Notes: generated by a model not told the origin, from the sequence alone. A stretch of 64,000 nucleotides of DNA from Actinomadura montaniterrae (GCF_008923365.1 NZ_WBMR01000015.1:23232-87231), one strand, 5' to 3'. Counted from the stretch's first letter, positions 32,768-41,257 are shown. Program-made: numbers and translations.

Positions 32768-33235
32768 TCAGGCGGGCGGGGACGGTAGGCGGGCGGGGGC
32801 GCCGCCGGCGACCTCCTCGAAGATCATCGACGACCGGAAGCCGGTGATCTCGCGGCGGCCGGCGAGCCGGTCGACGAGGAAGGCGTGCAGGTGGTCGAGG
32901 TCCTGGACGGCGACGTGCAGCAGGAAGTCGTCGTCGCCGGACAGGACGAACACCCGGAGCACCTCCGGCAGCCCGCCCGCGAACTCCTTGAACGCGTCGA
33001 TCGCGGTGCGGCTCAGCGGGCGCACCTGGACCGACACGAGCGCCTGGACGCGGCGGTTGAGGGCGGCGGGGTCGATGTCGGCGTGGTAGCCGCGGATCAC
33101 GCCCCGGCGCGTGAGCGCGCGGACCCGCTCCAGGCACGTCGAGGGCGCGATGCCGAGCTTGCGGGCGAGCTCCCGGTTGGACTGCCGCGCATCCGTCTGG
33201 AGAAGACGCACGATCCCCGAATCAAGTTCGTCCAT
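32768..33235 (-). CDS. Lrp/AsnC family regulator
   Basis: 155 aa: N-terminal helix-turn-helix (MDELDSGIVRLLQTDARQSNRELARKLGIAPSTCLERVRALTRRGVI) and RAM ligand domain (LVSVQVRPL...). Senses an amino acid. ATG 33235 chosen as family proteins begin at this point. Divergent from a branched-chain amino-acid dehydrogenase gene 106 bases away, which is the obvious target, as with bkdR/ldh-type pairs. Confidence 0.92.
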   Translation of the reverse strand: MDELDSGIVRLLQTDARQSNRELARKLGIAPSTCLERVRALTRRGVIRGYHADIDPAALNRRVQALVSVQVRPLSRTAIDAFKEFAGGLPEVLRVFVLSGDDDFLLHVAVQDLDHLHAFLVDRLAGRREITGFRSSMIFEEVAGGAPARLPSPPA

Positions 33236-33248
33236 GCCCGGGAACGTA

Positions 33249-33276
33249 GCACCAATATCAAACATTCGTTCGGTGC
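33249..33276. promoter_or_regulatory. Inverted repeat GCACC-N18-GGTGC
   Basis: GCACC at 33249-33253 and GGTGC at 33272-33276 flank an AT-rich stretch with ATATCAAACATT in the Lrp / dehydrogenase divergent promoter. Possible Lrp site; weak because the arms are short. Confidence 0.3.
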
Positions 33277-33341
33277 GTATGGCCATCTGCTCTCAATTGC
33301 TTGATTCTCTGAGATGAAGGCGTGCAGATGGAGGGGGAGCG

Positions 33342-34376
33342 ATGCTCGACCACGAACAGGTGGTCATCCGGACCGGCCCGCGCACCGGGCTGCCGGTGAT
33401 CATCGCCGTCCATTCGACGGCGCTCGGCCCGGCCGCCGGCGGCGTGCGCATGTGGCGGTATCCGGGCTGGCGGGACGGCCTCGCCGACGCCCTCCGGCTG
33501 TCGGCCGCCATGACCGCGAAGTTCGCGGCGGCCGGGCTGTCCAACGGCGGCGGGAAGACCGTGGTGGCGCTCCCCGAGGGCACGGTGCTGGACGGGCCCC
33601 GGCGGCGCGACGCGCTGCACGACGTCGGCGACGCGGTCGCCGCGCTGGACGGGGCGTACTCGGCCGGTCCGGACGTCGGCACCGCGCCCGCCGACATGGC
33701 GGTGATCGGCGAGATCACCCCGCACGTCTTCTGCCGGCCCGCCGAGGCCGGCGGCAGCGGCGACTCGTCCCCGCACACCGCGGACGGGACGCTCGCCGCG
33801 CTGCGCGCCGCCGCCCGCCACCTGTACGGCACCCGGAGCCTGGCGGGCCGCCGCTTCGGGATCATCGGTCTCGGGCACGTCGGCGAGCACCTCGCGGGCC
33901 TGCTCGCGGCGGAGGGCGCCGAGCTGACGGTCACCGACATCGACCCGGCCAAGCGGCCGAAGGCGGAGGCGCTCGGCGCCGCCTGGACCGGCCCGGACGA
34001 GATCCTCGGCGCGGACGTCGACGTCCTCGTCCCCGCCGCCCTCGGCGGCGTCCTGACCGAGCAGACCGTGGCCCGCCTGCGCTGCCGGGCCGTCGTCGGG
34101 CCCGCGAACAACCAGCTCGCCTCCCCCGGCGTCGCGGACCTGCTGCACCGGCGCGGCATCCTGTGGGTGCCCGACTACGTCGCCAGTGCCGGCGGGGTGA
34201 TCCACGCGGTCACCACGGAGCTGCACCGTCTCGGCCCCGGCGAGGCCCGGGCCCGCGTCGCCGCCATCGAGGACACCGTTACCGGCCTGCTCGACACCGC
34301 GACCCGCTCCGGCCGGACCCCCGCCGAGGCGGCCGACGAGCTCGCCCGCCGCCGCGTCCGGACGGCGGCGCCGTGA
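33342..34376 (+). CDS. Valine/leucine-type amino acid dehydrogenase
   Basis: Glu/Leu/Phe/Val dehydrogenase family; NAD-linked oxidative deamination of branched-chain or aromatic amino acids to keto acids. 344 aa. Seen: GVRMWRYPGWRDGLADALRLSAAMTAKFAAAGLSNGGGK with substrate and catalytic lysines Lys60 and Lys72, and Rossmann GIIGLGHVG. The second is GPANNQLA. Likely feeds branched keto acids for fatty-acid or polyketide starters. Induced through the divergent Lrp protein. Overlaps the next gene as GTGA. Confidence 0.9.
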   Translation: MLDHEQVVIRTGPRTGLPVIIAVHSTALGPAAGGVRMWRYPGWRDGLADALRLSAAMTAKFAAAGLSNGGGKTVVALPEGTVLDGPRRRDALHDVGDAVAALDGAYSAGPDVGTAPADMAVIGEITPHVFCRPAEAGGSGDSSPHTADGTLAALRAAARHLYGTRSLAGRRFGIIGLGHVGEHLAGLLAAEGAELTVTDIDPAKRPKAEALGAAWTGPDEILGADVDVLVPAALGGVLTEQTVARLRCRAVVGPANNQLASPGVADLLHRRGILWVPDYVASAGGVIHAVTTELHRLGPGEARARVAAIEDTVTGLLDTATRSGRTPAEAADELARRRVRTAAP

Positions 34377-34924
34377 GCGGCACCGGACGCGCACGAAGGG
34401 CCGAGTTGTTCGCTGGCGACGAGAGCAGGTTCGCCTTCCCCGCGGTCGGCGGCGAGCGCCGCCTGCTCCTCGACGTCCTCGGCGCGCAGCGGGCGACGCT
34501 GGAGCTGAAGTGCGCGGGCCTGGGCGGTGAGCTGGCGCTCCGGGCCGTCGAACCGTCCACGCTGTCGCTGCTCGGGCTCGTCCGGCACCTCGCCGACGTC
34601 GAGCGCCGCTGGTTCCGGCAGGTGCTCGCCGGGCAGGACGCGCCGCCGCGCTTCTCGTCCGCCGACGACCCGGACGGCGACTTCGACGGCGCCGTGCCGG
34701 ACCCAGCCGTGATCGGCGCCGCGTGGGACGCCTGGCGCGACGAGGTCGCGTTCGCCGACGCCTTCGCGGCGGGCGCGCCGCACCTCGACGTGGAGGGCCG
34801 GGACGCCTGGCGCGGGGCGGTGTCGCTGCGCTGGGTGCTCGTCCACATGATCGAGGAGTACGCCCAGCACAACGGGCACGCGGACCTCCTCCGCGAACGC
34901 ATCGACGGCGCCCGCGGCAGGTGA
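34373..34924 (+). CDS. DinB/DUF664-family protein
   Basis: 183 aa four-helix DinB-like fold; LLGLVRHLADVERRWF carries the first metal-ligand His and WVLVHMIEEYAQHNGHADLLRE the last two, the metal site seen in DinB and mycothiol-dependent enzymes. Could be a thiol S-transferase. Starts GTG 34373 inside the dehydrogenase stop, so it is co-translated, an unusual partner for that enzyme. Confidence 0.82.
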   Translation: MSGTGRARRAELFAGDESRFAFPAVGGERRLLLDVLGAQRATLELKCAGLGGELALRAVEPSTLSLLGLVRHLADVERRWFRQVLAGQDAPPRFSSADDPDGDFDGAVPDPAVIGAAWDAWRDEVAFADAFAAGAPHLDVEGRDAWRGAVSLRWVLVHMIEEYAQHNGHADLLRERIDGARGR

Positions 34925-34933
34925 CGGCGGGGG

Positions 34934-35773
34934 TCAGGACACGACCCGCAGGAACGCGCCGGCGATCGTCCGGTACCCGGCCGCGTTGGCGTGCCCGTCG
35001 CCCTGGGCGCACTGGGAGGTCCAGGCGCAGATCCGCGCCACGTTCAGCGGGACGGTGCCGTACTGGGCCGTCGTGACCTGCGTCGAGAAGTCATGCGTGG
35101 CGAAGGCCGCGTTCACGTCGGCGACCTTGAAACCGCTCGCCAGGGCGGCGCCCCGCTGCACGCCGTTGAACGCGTCGAGCATCGGCACGGACGCGATCGC
35201 GGTGGCGCGGTCGCCCTTCACCCAGGACGCTAGGCCGGGGTCGTAGTACGTCATCGACGCGTAGACCGGGACGTCGCCGCCCGCCGCCCGAAGCCCGCCG
35301 GTGATCTGCGGCAGTTCGGCGAGGAGGCTTCCGACGCCCTTGAGGCCGCAGGCCAGGTCGCCTTCCAGCAGGCAACCGACGTTGTTGACCCCGATGCTCA
35401 AGGTGACGTACCGGACCCGGCCGCGGTGCCGCTTGAGGAAGTCGAGCGCCGCGTCCATCTGGGAACCGGCGCGGTAGGCGCAGATCCCGCCCTTGAGCAT
35501 GGTGGTCGTCGTCTCGCCCGGGCATCCCAGTTTCACCAGCCGCAGCCCGGGATGCTCCGCTTTCAGCGCGGCGTGCAGGACGTCGGTGTAGCCCTCGTCC
35601 GTCGGCCCCTGTCCTGCCTGGACGCCCACCGCGCCCGAATCGCCCAGCGCCAGGTAGTACGTCGCCGAGGCGGACGCGGCGGACGCGGCGGACGCGGCGG
35701 ACGCGGCCCCGGAGCCGAGGACGAGCACCACCATCGCGAACAGCACCGTCAACCGGCTCGCCAATCGAATCAC
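34934..35773 (-). CDS. Secreted SGNH/GDSL hydrolase
   Basis: 279 aa lipase/esterase of the SGNH family. GTG start, signal peptide to about residue 37 ending in an Ala/Ser repeat that is encoded by four copies of a 9-base unit (about 35670-35705). Block I LALGDSGAVGV (Ser nucleophile), block III GVNNVG (Asn), block V GDGHANAAGY (Asp, His). Six Cys after the signal peptide suggest disulfides. Exported; ester substrate unknown. Confidence 0.9.
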   Translation of the reverse strand: MIRLASRLTVLFAMVVLVLGSGAASAASAASAASASATYYLALGDSGAVGVQAGQGPTDEGYTDVLHAALKAEHPGLRLVKLGCPGETTTTMLKGGICAYRAGSQMDAALDFLKRHRGRVRYVTLSIGVNNVGCLLEGDLACGLKGVGSLLAELPQITGGLRAAGGDVPVYASMTYYDPGLASWVKGDRATAIASVPMLDAFNGVQRGAALASGFKVADVNAAFATHDFSTQVTTAQYGTVPLNVARICAWTSQCAQGDGHANAAGYRTIAGAFLRVVS

Positions 35774-35865
35774 GCCCTCTCGTAGCCCGAAGACGATCCT
35801 GGACGGGGCGGGACGGCGGTACTAGAGCCTCGAGTGACAATAAACAGACGTCTTTGTCTTTTTGA

Positions 35866-36507
35866 TCAGCCGAGGAGCTCCCGCGCCAGGGACTCCTCAA
35901 GCCAGCCCCGGTAGCGCTCGCCGCTCCAGCCCCGGTGCCGACGCAGAAGCCGGTGTACGTGCGGGGAGACCAGGGCGTACATGACGTCGGCGGCCGCAGC
36001 GGGGTCCAGGCCGTCGCGCAGGGCGCCGCGGGCGTGCAGGCTCTCGGCCAGGGCGAGGTGGACCCGGTGCGTGGCGGCCGCGCCGGCGTCGGCGGCGGCC
36101 CGCATGTCGGGGTCCGCGCCCGCCGCCTCGACACTGACCATGATCAGGTCTCCGGCGCGGTCCAGCAGCGCGGCGGAGTAGGCGACGTGCCGGGCGATCG
36201 CGGCGCGCGGGTCGGCGTCGTCCCGGGCGGCGACGATCTCGGGCCGGGCGGCGACCGCGACCGGCTCCTCGTCGCCGACGGTGGCCACGTCCAGGGCATG
36301 GGAGAACAGGGCCGCCTTCGAGGGGAACGCGTCGTACAGGGTGCGTTCGCCCACCTCGGCCGCGACCGCGATCTGCCGCATGGTCGTGGCGGCGTACCCC
36401 TGCTCCACGAACAGCCGGACCGCCGCCTCCCTGATGCGTCCCCGCCGCGCCGCCGCGGCGGCGGCGCGGGCCGTCGACCGGTACGCACGCTTGACGGTGT
36501 CTCCCAT
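35866..36507 (-). CDS. TetR family transcriptional regulator
   Basis: 213 aa; Arg/Ala-rich N-terminus then RIREAAVRLFVEQGYAATTMRQIAVAAEVGERTLYDAFPSKAALF, a complete TetR helix-turn-helix. C-terminal domain of the TetR_C type. Start ATG 36507. Divergent from a VOC gene with a perfect 15-bp palindrome between them. Confidence 0.9.
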   Translation of the reverse strand: MGDTVKRAYRSTARAAAAAARRGRIREAAVRLFVEQGYAATTMRQIAVAAEVGERTLYDAFPSKAALFSHALDVATVGDEEPVAVAARPEIVAARDDADPRAAIARHVAYSAALLDRAGDLIMVSVEAAGADPDMRAAADAGAAATHRVHLALAESLHARGALRDGLDPAAAADVMYALVSPHVHRLLRRHRGWSGERYRGWLEESLARELLG

Positions 36508-36531
36508 GCGGAGCATGCTACCTGTATTGGT

Positions 36532-36546
36532 CGCAGTACTACTGCG
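36532..36546. promoter_or_regulatory. TetR operator palindrome
   Basis: CGCAGTA-C-TACTGCG, perfect 7+1+7 palindrome, 20 bases before the VOC start and 25 before the TetR start. Confidence 0.7.
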
Positions 36547-36565
36547 GCGAAATTCGGAGGCAGCC

Positions 36566-37018
36566 ATGACCGAGCCGCAGCTGGCCGGGATCCACCACGT
36601 GAAGATCCCCGTCACCGACCTGACCCGCTCGACCGCGTTCTACTCCCGCGTCCTCGGCTTCACCGTGGAGATGGAGTTCCCCGACGCCGACGGCGCCGTC
36701 CGCGGCGTCGCCGGGCGCGTCCCCGGCCTCGGCCCGACGCTGCTGGCCCTGCGCGTCCACCCAGCCGCCGCCGAGGGCTGCGCCGGGTTCGACCCGGTCA
36801 GCTTCGCCGTCACCGGCCAGGCCGACATCGAGGCGTGGGCCGCCCACCTCGACGGACTCGGCATCGACCACTCCCCGGTGATCGAAGCCTCGATCGGCTG
36901 GCTGCTGGTCTTCTCCGACCCCGACGGGCTCCAGCTGCACCTGTACAGCTGGGCGGCCCACGGCCTCGACCACTCCGCCCGCCCCGGCTACGCCCGCCCC
37001 ACGGAACCATCCCAGTAG
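36566..37018 (+). CDS. VOC-family (glyoxalase-like) protein
   Basis: 150 aa. HHVKIPVTDLTRSTAFYSRVLGF with the metal-ligand His, and WLLVFSDPDGLQLHLYSW with the second site. GGAGG before ATG 36566. Probably detoxifies or binds the small molecule sensed by the divergent TetR protein. Confidence 0.85.
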   Translation: MTEPQLAGIHHVKIPVTDLTRSTAFYSRVLGFTVEMEFPDADGAVRGVAGRVPGLGPTLLALRVHPAAAEGCAGFDPVSFAVTGQADIEAWAAHLDGLGIDHSPVIEASIGWLLVFSDPDGLQLHLYSWAAHGLDHSARPGYARPTEPSQ

Positions 37019-37036
37019 CGGCGACCTCCGGCGGCG

Positions 37037-37246
37037 TCAGCGCTCACGCACGCCCTTCAGCTCAATGTCCAGATCGAACGGCACGGCCACGGTGATCCGG
37101 TCGTGCTGCACGCCTGTCGCGACGTATCCGCCGGTGGCGTCGTCCAGCTCATACGTGTAGACCGCGAACGCCGGCGCGGTCTCGTCGGTCTCCACCCGCC
37201 CGCCCGAGTCCACGTGTCTCCGGACGGCAAAGGAAAAGTCACCGCG
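37037..37246 (-). pseudogene. Uma2-family endonuclease C-terminal fragment
   Basis: The last about 50 codons, VYTYELDDATGGYVATGVQHDRITVAVPFDLDIELKGVRER, match the C-terminus of actinobacterial Uma2 (DUF820) proteins. Upstream the frame runs on without any PD-(D/E)XK core, so the catalytic part is missing. A remnant, with no start codon that makes sense. Confidence 0.6.
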
Positions 37247-37405
37247 TGCATGGCTCGTGTGCCTCCGGTCCGGGGTTGGTGCAGGCACTTGGCAAGGTAC
37301 CTTCGACGCTTCCGGTGAGGTTGGGAAGACGGGGGCGGGGTTCGGCGGAGTACGGGTGATCGTTGGCCGAACACTCGAAAGGTTCCGCAATGACAGGACA
37401 GGTAC

Positions 37406-37981
37406 GTGACCGCCGGATTGGGTGAGTCGCCGACCGACCTCGACCTCGTGGCGGGCTTCCGGCGGGACCCGGAGCGGTTCACCGGCGTCCACGACCGGTA
37501 CTTCCGGGACGTCTACCGCTACGTCGCCGGACGCCTGGACGCCCAGATCGCCGAGGACATCGCCGCCGAGACGTTCTGCCTGGCGTTCGGGAAGCGCGAC
37601 AGGTTCGACCCGGAACGGGGCAGCCTGCGCGCCTGGCTGTTCGGGATCGCCACGAACCTCGTCGCGCAGCACCGCCGCAAGGAGGCGCGCCGCTACCGGG
37701 CCATGGCGCGGACCGCCGGCGACGCCCCCGCGGTCGGCAGCCACGAGGACCGCGTCGTCACCGAGACGGCGGCCGCGCGCATGCGGCCCCAGCTCGCCAA
37801 GGCGCTCGCCTCGCTCTCCCCCGGCGAACGCGACGTGGTGCTCCTCGTCGCGCTGGCCGAGCTGAGCTATGACGAGGTCGCGGACGCGCTCGGCATCCCC
37901 CAGGGCACGGTGGGCTCCCGCCTATCGCGGGCCCGCAAGAAGCTGCACGACGCAATCCGGCCGGAGGCATTCCATGGATGA
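37406..37981 (+). CDS. ECF-type RNA polymerase sigma factor
   Basis: 191 aa. Region 2: FTGVHDRYFRDVYRYVAGRLDAQIAEDIAAETFCLAFGKRDRFDPERGSLRAWLFGIATNLVAQHRR; region 4: LASLSPGERDVVLLVALAELSYDEVADALGIPQGTVGSRLSRARKKLH. GTG start at 37406. Overlaps the next gene by eight bases; that partner is probably its anti-sigma-like regulator. Confidence 0.92.
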   Translation: MTAGLGESPTDLDLVAGFRRDPERFTGVHDRYFRDVYRYVAGRLDAQIAEDIAAETFCLAFGKRDRFDPERGSLRAWLFGIATNLVAQHRRKEARRYRAMARTAGDAPAVGSHEDRVVTETAAARMRPQLAKALASLSPGERDVVLLVALAELSYDEVADALGIPQGTVGSRLSRARKKLHDAIRPEAFHG

Positions 37982-38903
37982 ACTGACGATGCTCGGCACC
38001 GCGCTGGCCGGGCCCGAACCGTCCGCCGACGCCGTGGACCGCAGCCGGCACCGGCTCCAGAACACGATGCGCGGCGGCCCCGCCAAGCCCAGGCGCAGGA
38101 AGCGGTGGATCGTCGCCGGCGCCGGGCTCGCGGCCGTGACGGCGGCGGCGGCCGTGGTCGTCTCCGACCTGTCGGCGCCGGACGCGAAGAAGGAGCCGGT
38201 GCTGTCCGGACGGCAGGTCATGCTCGCCGCCGCGACCACCGCGGAGACCAAGCCCGCGACGTCCGGCACGTACTGGCACACCAAGCTGGTCCTCACGATG
38301 GGGAAGGTCACCCACGTCTCCGAGACGTGGACGCGGAGCGACGGCAGCACGTGGCTCAGCGCCGCGCCCGGTCTGGTCAGCCGCGTCGAGAAGCGGCCGG
38401 TGATGAGGATCTCCGACCTCGACTTCGCCGGCGTCCAGCGGCTGCCGACCGACCCGGAACGGCTCAAGGCCGCGCTGCTCAAGAGCGTCACGGTCCCCGC
38501 CGCGCGGGAGAGGCCGGAGCTCTACACCGTCGACCTGCTGCAGTCGGTGCTCTCCGAGGCGCCCGCCCCGCCGAAGGTCCGCGCCGCGGCCTACCGCGCC
38601 CTCGCGGCGATGCCCCACATCGACAACCTCGGCAGGACGGCGGGCGGCTACCGGCTCAAGATCTCGTACATGAACGACGCGGGGACGCACGTCGACGGCA
38701 CCGAGACGATCGTCGTCGACCCGAAGAGCACGCAGCTCCGCGTCGAGGGCTGGGGCGGGTTCGGCGACGGGCCCAATCCCGTCGGGCCGTCGCAGACGAC
38801 GTCCGGCTGGACGAACACGCTGCCCGGCCGGATCGTCCCCTGGCGCGAGCAGATCCCCTACATCAAGAAGGAGAACCAGCAGCTCAAGGCCCAGAACCAC
38901 TGA
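37974..38903 (+). CDS. CU044_5270 family protein (sigma-factor partner, membrane anchored)
   Basis: 309 aa with short cytoplasmic N-terminus, one TM helix (RWIVAGAGLAAVTAAAAVVV, about 43-62) and a large outer domain with GRQVMLAAATTAE and SGTYWHTKLV. This arrangement behind a sigma-70 gene is the CU044_5270 family, common in Thermomonosporaceae and relatives. Likely controls the sigma factor by sensing outside the membrane (inference). GGAGG before ATG 37974. Confidence 0.85.
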   Translation: MDELTMLGTALAGPEPSADAVDRSRHRLQNTMRGGPAKPRRRKRWIVAGAGLAAVTAAAAVVVSDLSAPDAKKEPVLSGRQVMLAAATTAETKPATSGTYWHTKLVLTMGKVTHVSETWTRSDGSTWLSAAPGLVSRVEKRPVMRISDLDFAGVQRLPTDPERLKAALLKSVTVPAARERPELYTVDLLQSVLSEAPAPPKVRAAAYRALAAMPHIDNLGRTAGGYRLKISYMNDAGTHVDGTETIVVDPKSTQLRVEGWGGFGDGPNPVGPSQTTSGWTNTLPGRIVPWREQIPYIKKENQQLKAQNH

Positions 38904-38916
38904 TCCAGCCCCCGCC

Positions 38917-38970
38917 GGGTTGCGGCGTGTTCTGTCATGGCGCCCCCATGACAACGACACGCCGCAACCC
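38917..38970. terminator. Large two-part hairpin terminator
   Basis: GGGTTGCGGCGTGT pairs with ACACGCCGCAACCC (14 bp), then, past a small internal loop, TGTCATGG with CCATGACA (8 bp). It lies between convergent stops at 38903 and 38989. Confidence 0.8.
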
Positions 38971-38988
38971 CACGAGCATGTCGCCGGA

Positions 38989-39378
38989 CTAGGGCACTAT
39001 CTCCGCGATGCCCAGCATGTTGCCTTCGCTGTCGCGGAACCAGGCGGCCCGCTCGCCGCGTCCTTTGCTCGGGTAGTTGCCCTCGATGTCCATGATCCCG
39101 TTCACGGCGCCGTCGTACTCCTCGAACACCACGCCGCGGGCCCGCAGCCCGGCCACCGCCGCCTCGATGTCGTCGACGTAGAAGCCCATCTGAGTGAACG
39201 AGCCGTCGGACGCACCGGCCGAGGCGAACAGGCAGAAGACCCCGGCCGCGCCCTCGTACCGCAGGCCGCCGGGGCGCTCCTCGACCGGTTCGAGGCCGAG
39301 CTTCTCGGCGTACCAGCGCCGGGCCCGGGCCAGGTCCTGGGTGGGAATGCGCGCTTCGAACCGTGCATTGCTCAGCAT
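38989..39378 (-). CDS. VOC-family (glyoxalase-like) protein
   Basis: 129 aa; FEARIPTQDLARARRWYAEKLGLEP, VFCLFASAGASDGSFTQMGFYVDDIEAAVAGLRARG and AAWFRDSEGNMLGIAEI are the standard VOC blocks, the last carrying the Glu-region metal site. Start ATG 39378; a GTG at 39423 in frame has a GGAGG and is possible. Function unknown. Confidence 0.83.
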   Translation of the reverse strand: MLSNARFEARIPTQDLARARRWYAEKLGLEPVEERPGGLRYEGAAGVFCLFASAGASDGSFTQMGFYVDDIEAAVAGLRARGVVFEEYDGAVNGIMDIEGNYPSKGRGERAAWFRDSEGNMLGIAEIVP

Positions 39379-39471
39379 CTCCGTGATGCTAGGCGGCCCC
39401 CGGTGACCGTCCGCGGTCACCACGCCGGCCCTCCCGTCGCTCAGCGCACCCGGTCACCGCCACCCGACGGC

Positions 39472-39654
39472 TTACCGCTTGACTCCGGCCAGGAACTCGG
39501 CAAAGGCCCGCCGATCGAACACCAGCCTGGGACCGTCCGGATCCTTACTGTCGCGGACGGCCACCGTCCCCGGCACCGACGCCAACTCCACGCAATCGCC
39601 GCCGTTAGACGTGGTGTAACTCGACTTCCGCCAGACAGCCCCGGTCATGTCCAT
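39472..39654 (-). CDS. DUF397 protein, copy 1
   Basis: 60 aa, whole length is the DUF397 domain: AVWRKSSYTTSNGGDCVELASVPGTVAVRDSKDPDGP and FAEFLAGVKR. Start ATG 39654 with GGGAG six bases before. Such proteins are antitoxin-like or regulatory partners of the XRE/DUF5753 proteins encoded with them. Near-duplicate of the gene 19 bases upstream. Confidence 0.88.
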   Translation of the reverse strand: MDMTGAVWRKSSYTTSNGGDCVELASVPGTVAVRDSKDPDGPRLVFDRRAFAEFLAGVKR

Positions 39655-39673
39655 CACGTGCTCCCTGCGGGCG

Positions 39674-39856
39674 CTAGAGCTTGATGTGCATCAGGAACTC
39701 CGCGAACGCCCGCCGATCGAACACCAGCCTCGGGCCGTCCGGGTCCTTGCTGTCTCGCGCGACGACGGCATTGGGAAGAGCGCCAAGCTCGACACAGTCT
39801 CCGCCGTTGTTGGTGCTGTGGCTGCTCTTACGCCAGGGAATGTTGTTCAGGTCCAT
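39674..39856 (-). CDS. DUF397 protein, copy 2
   Basis: 60 aa DUF397: WRKSSHSTNNGGDCVELGALPNAVVARDSKDPDGP, FAEFLMHIKL. Starts inside the end of the XRE gene (10-base overlap), so it is co-translated with it. DNA and protein are almost the same as copy 1 over the C-terminal half, a recent duplication. Confidence 0.88.
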   Translation of the reverse strand: MDLNNIPWRKSSHSTNNGGDCVELGALPNAVVARDSKDPDGPRLVFDRRAFAEFLMHIKL

Positions 39857-40647
39857 CTCTCCGCTACCACCCTACGGATAATCTCCATGGACTCTCGCAC
39901 GGAATGAGCGTTGGCCCGCAGGGAGCATAGCGACTCGGAAAGTTTCGCCACGTCCCCGACGCCTGCCATCGTGAGACCGCGTATCGCCGTCTCCACATAA
40001 GCTACCTCGCTGCGGTCCGCCATGGTCGCGAGCACGAAGGAACCGGAGAGGCCCTCGTGCACCGCGCACGGCACGATCTGCACCGTAAGGCGCCTTCCCT
40101 GCACCTCGATCAGATGCTCTAGCTGCTCTCGCATGACTCGGTGATCGCCGACTTCACGGTAGAGGACGGCCTCGTCCAAGAGGACGGCGATGGAGGGCGG
40201 GGTCGGGTCCTCCCGCAAGAGGATGCTCTGGCGCGCCATGCGGGCCTCCACTGCCGCCTTGTCCTCCAGCAGAGCCATCGCGTAGTCGGGAGTCTGCAGG
40301 AGCCCGTACACCACGGAGATTTGGAAGGTCTGGAGCATTCCGGCGTCGCGCTCGATGGCGGGCCAGTCGAACCAGGTGGGGTAGGCGGCGTCCTGGACGA
40401 GGTCCCTCCAGAGCCGGGCCAGGCACCCGTCGGCACCGACCATCTCGTCCAGCTGCTGCGCGAACTCCTCGGTGCAGCGGGTCTTGCCCACCTCGATCTG
40501 CCCGATGTACGAGCCGCTGACGGGGAAGCGCTCACCGAGGCGGTCTTGACTGAGCTTCATCCGCTCGCGGTAATAGCGCACCTGGTTCCCGAACGCGATG
40601 AGCGTAGGGCTGATGGCCTGCGAGCTGTGGCGAGCCTTCCGGACCAT
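39847..40647 (-). CDS. XRE-family regulator with DUF5753 domain
   Basis: 266 aa. Helix-turn-helix (about 14-68: FGNQVRYYRERMKLSQDRLGERFPVSGSYIGQIEVGK), then DUF5753 (about 85-262; QTFQISVVYGLLQTPDYAMALL, QLEHLIEVQGRRLTVQIVP). With the DUF397 genes downstream and a divergent HATPase it forms the cassette known from the Streptomyces abaA/bldB-type loci that affect development and antibiotic production. GC3 is lower than in neighbours. Confidence 0.93.
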   Translation of the reverse strand: MVRKARHSSQAISPTLIAFGNQVRYYRERMKLSQDRLGERFPVSGSYIGQIEVGKTRCTEEFAQQLDEMVGADGCLARLWRDLVQDAAYPTWFDWPAIERDAGMLQTFQISVVYGLLQTPDYAMALLEDKAAVEARMARQSILLREDPTPPSIAVLLDEAVLYREVGDHRVMREQLEHLIEVQGRRLTVQIVPCAVHEGLSGSFVLATMADRSEVAYVETAIRGLTMAGVGDVAKLSESLCSLRANAHSVRESMEIIRRVVAERWT

Positions 40648-40815
40648 GTCGCATCCTCCCGCAACCGTTCCGCGCCGCCCGGCAAGGAGCGGCGAGCGCT
40701 CGCCAACCTCGACAGGCGTGATTACGCAAATGAACTCTTGTTGTCACGCAAAGTGTTGCTCATGCGCTTCGCTGGTGCCTGCCGAATCCGAAATCTGCCA
40801 GGGAGGGTGGGTGCT

Positions 40816-41211
40816 ATGTCCCTGAATGCCATGACACCGGAGGTGCCGACGCTGGTGTTGGAGCCGGATGATCGGGCTCCGGGGCTGGCGCGGCGGTTCC
40901 TCGCGGAATGGTTCCGGGAATGGGGTTCGCGTGACGACTACATCGGGCGCGTCCTGGTGAGCGAGCTCGTCACGAATTCGTGCGTGCACGGCGATGGGCC
41001 GGTCGTGGTGCGGGTGTTCCGGGACGAGCGGGACGGCGGCGCCGTGATCGAGGTGTGGGACGGCGGGGACGGCCGTCCGGTGGTGTGCGCGGAGGATCTC
41101 CAGGCGACGTCCGGGCGCGGGGTGTTCATGGTCTCGGAGCTCGCGCTTTCCTGGGGCACTCGGCCGCTGGTGGAAGGCGGAAAAGTGACGTGGGTGAAAT
41201 GCGGCCTCTAG
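40816..41211 (+). CDS. HATPase-domain protein (RsbW-like)
   Basis: 131 aa GHKL ATPase: N-box VSELVTNSCVHGDG, G1 VWDGGDGRPV, G2 SGRGVFMVSELALSWG. ATG 40816; ATG 40831 is possible. Divergent from the XRE gene and 46 bases before the methyltransferase gene. Likely a serine kinase or anti-sigma-type partner of the DUF397/XRE module. Confidence 0.87.
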   Translation: MSLNAMTPEVPTLVLEPDDRAPGLARRFLAEWFREWGSRDDYIGRVLVSELVTNSCVHGDGPVVVRVFRDERDGGAVIEVWDGGDGRPVVCAEDLQATSGRGVFMVSELALSWGTRPLVEGGKVTWVKCGL

Positions 41212-41257
41212 GGGGTCGCACAGTTCGGCTCCGGCTCGAGACAAGGAGGTAAGGCAA

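Noticed and set aside
35665..35710. Tandem 9-base repeat as a separate repeat element
   Set aside because: It lies within the signal peptide region of the SGNH hydrolase and encodes an Ala/Ser run, common in such signal peptides.
39472..39856. Two DUF397 genes as a toxin-antitoxin pair
   Set aside because: Both encode the same family and no toxin fold is seen; a duplicated partner of the XRE protein is simpler.
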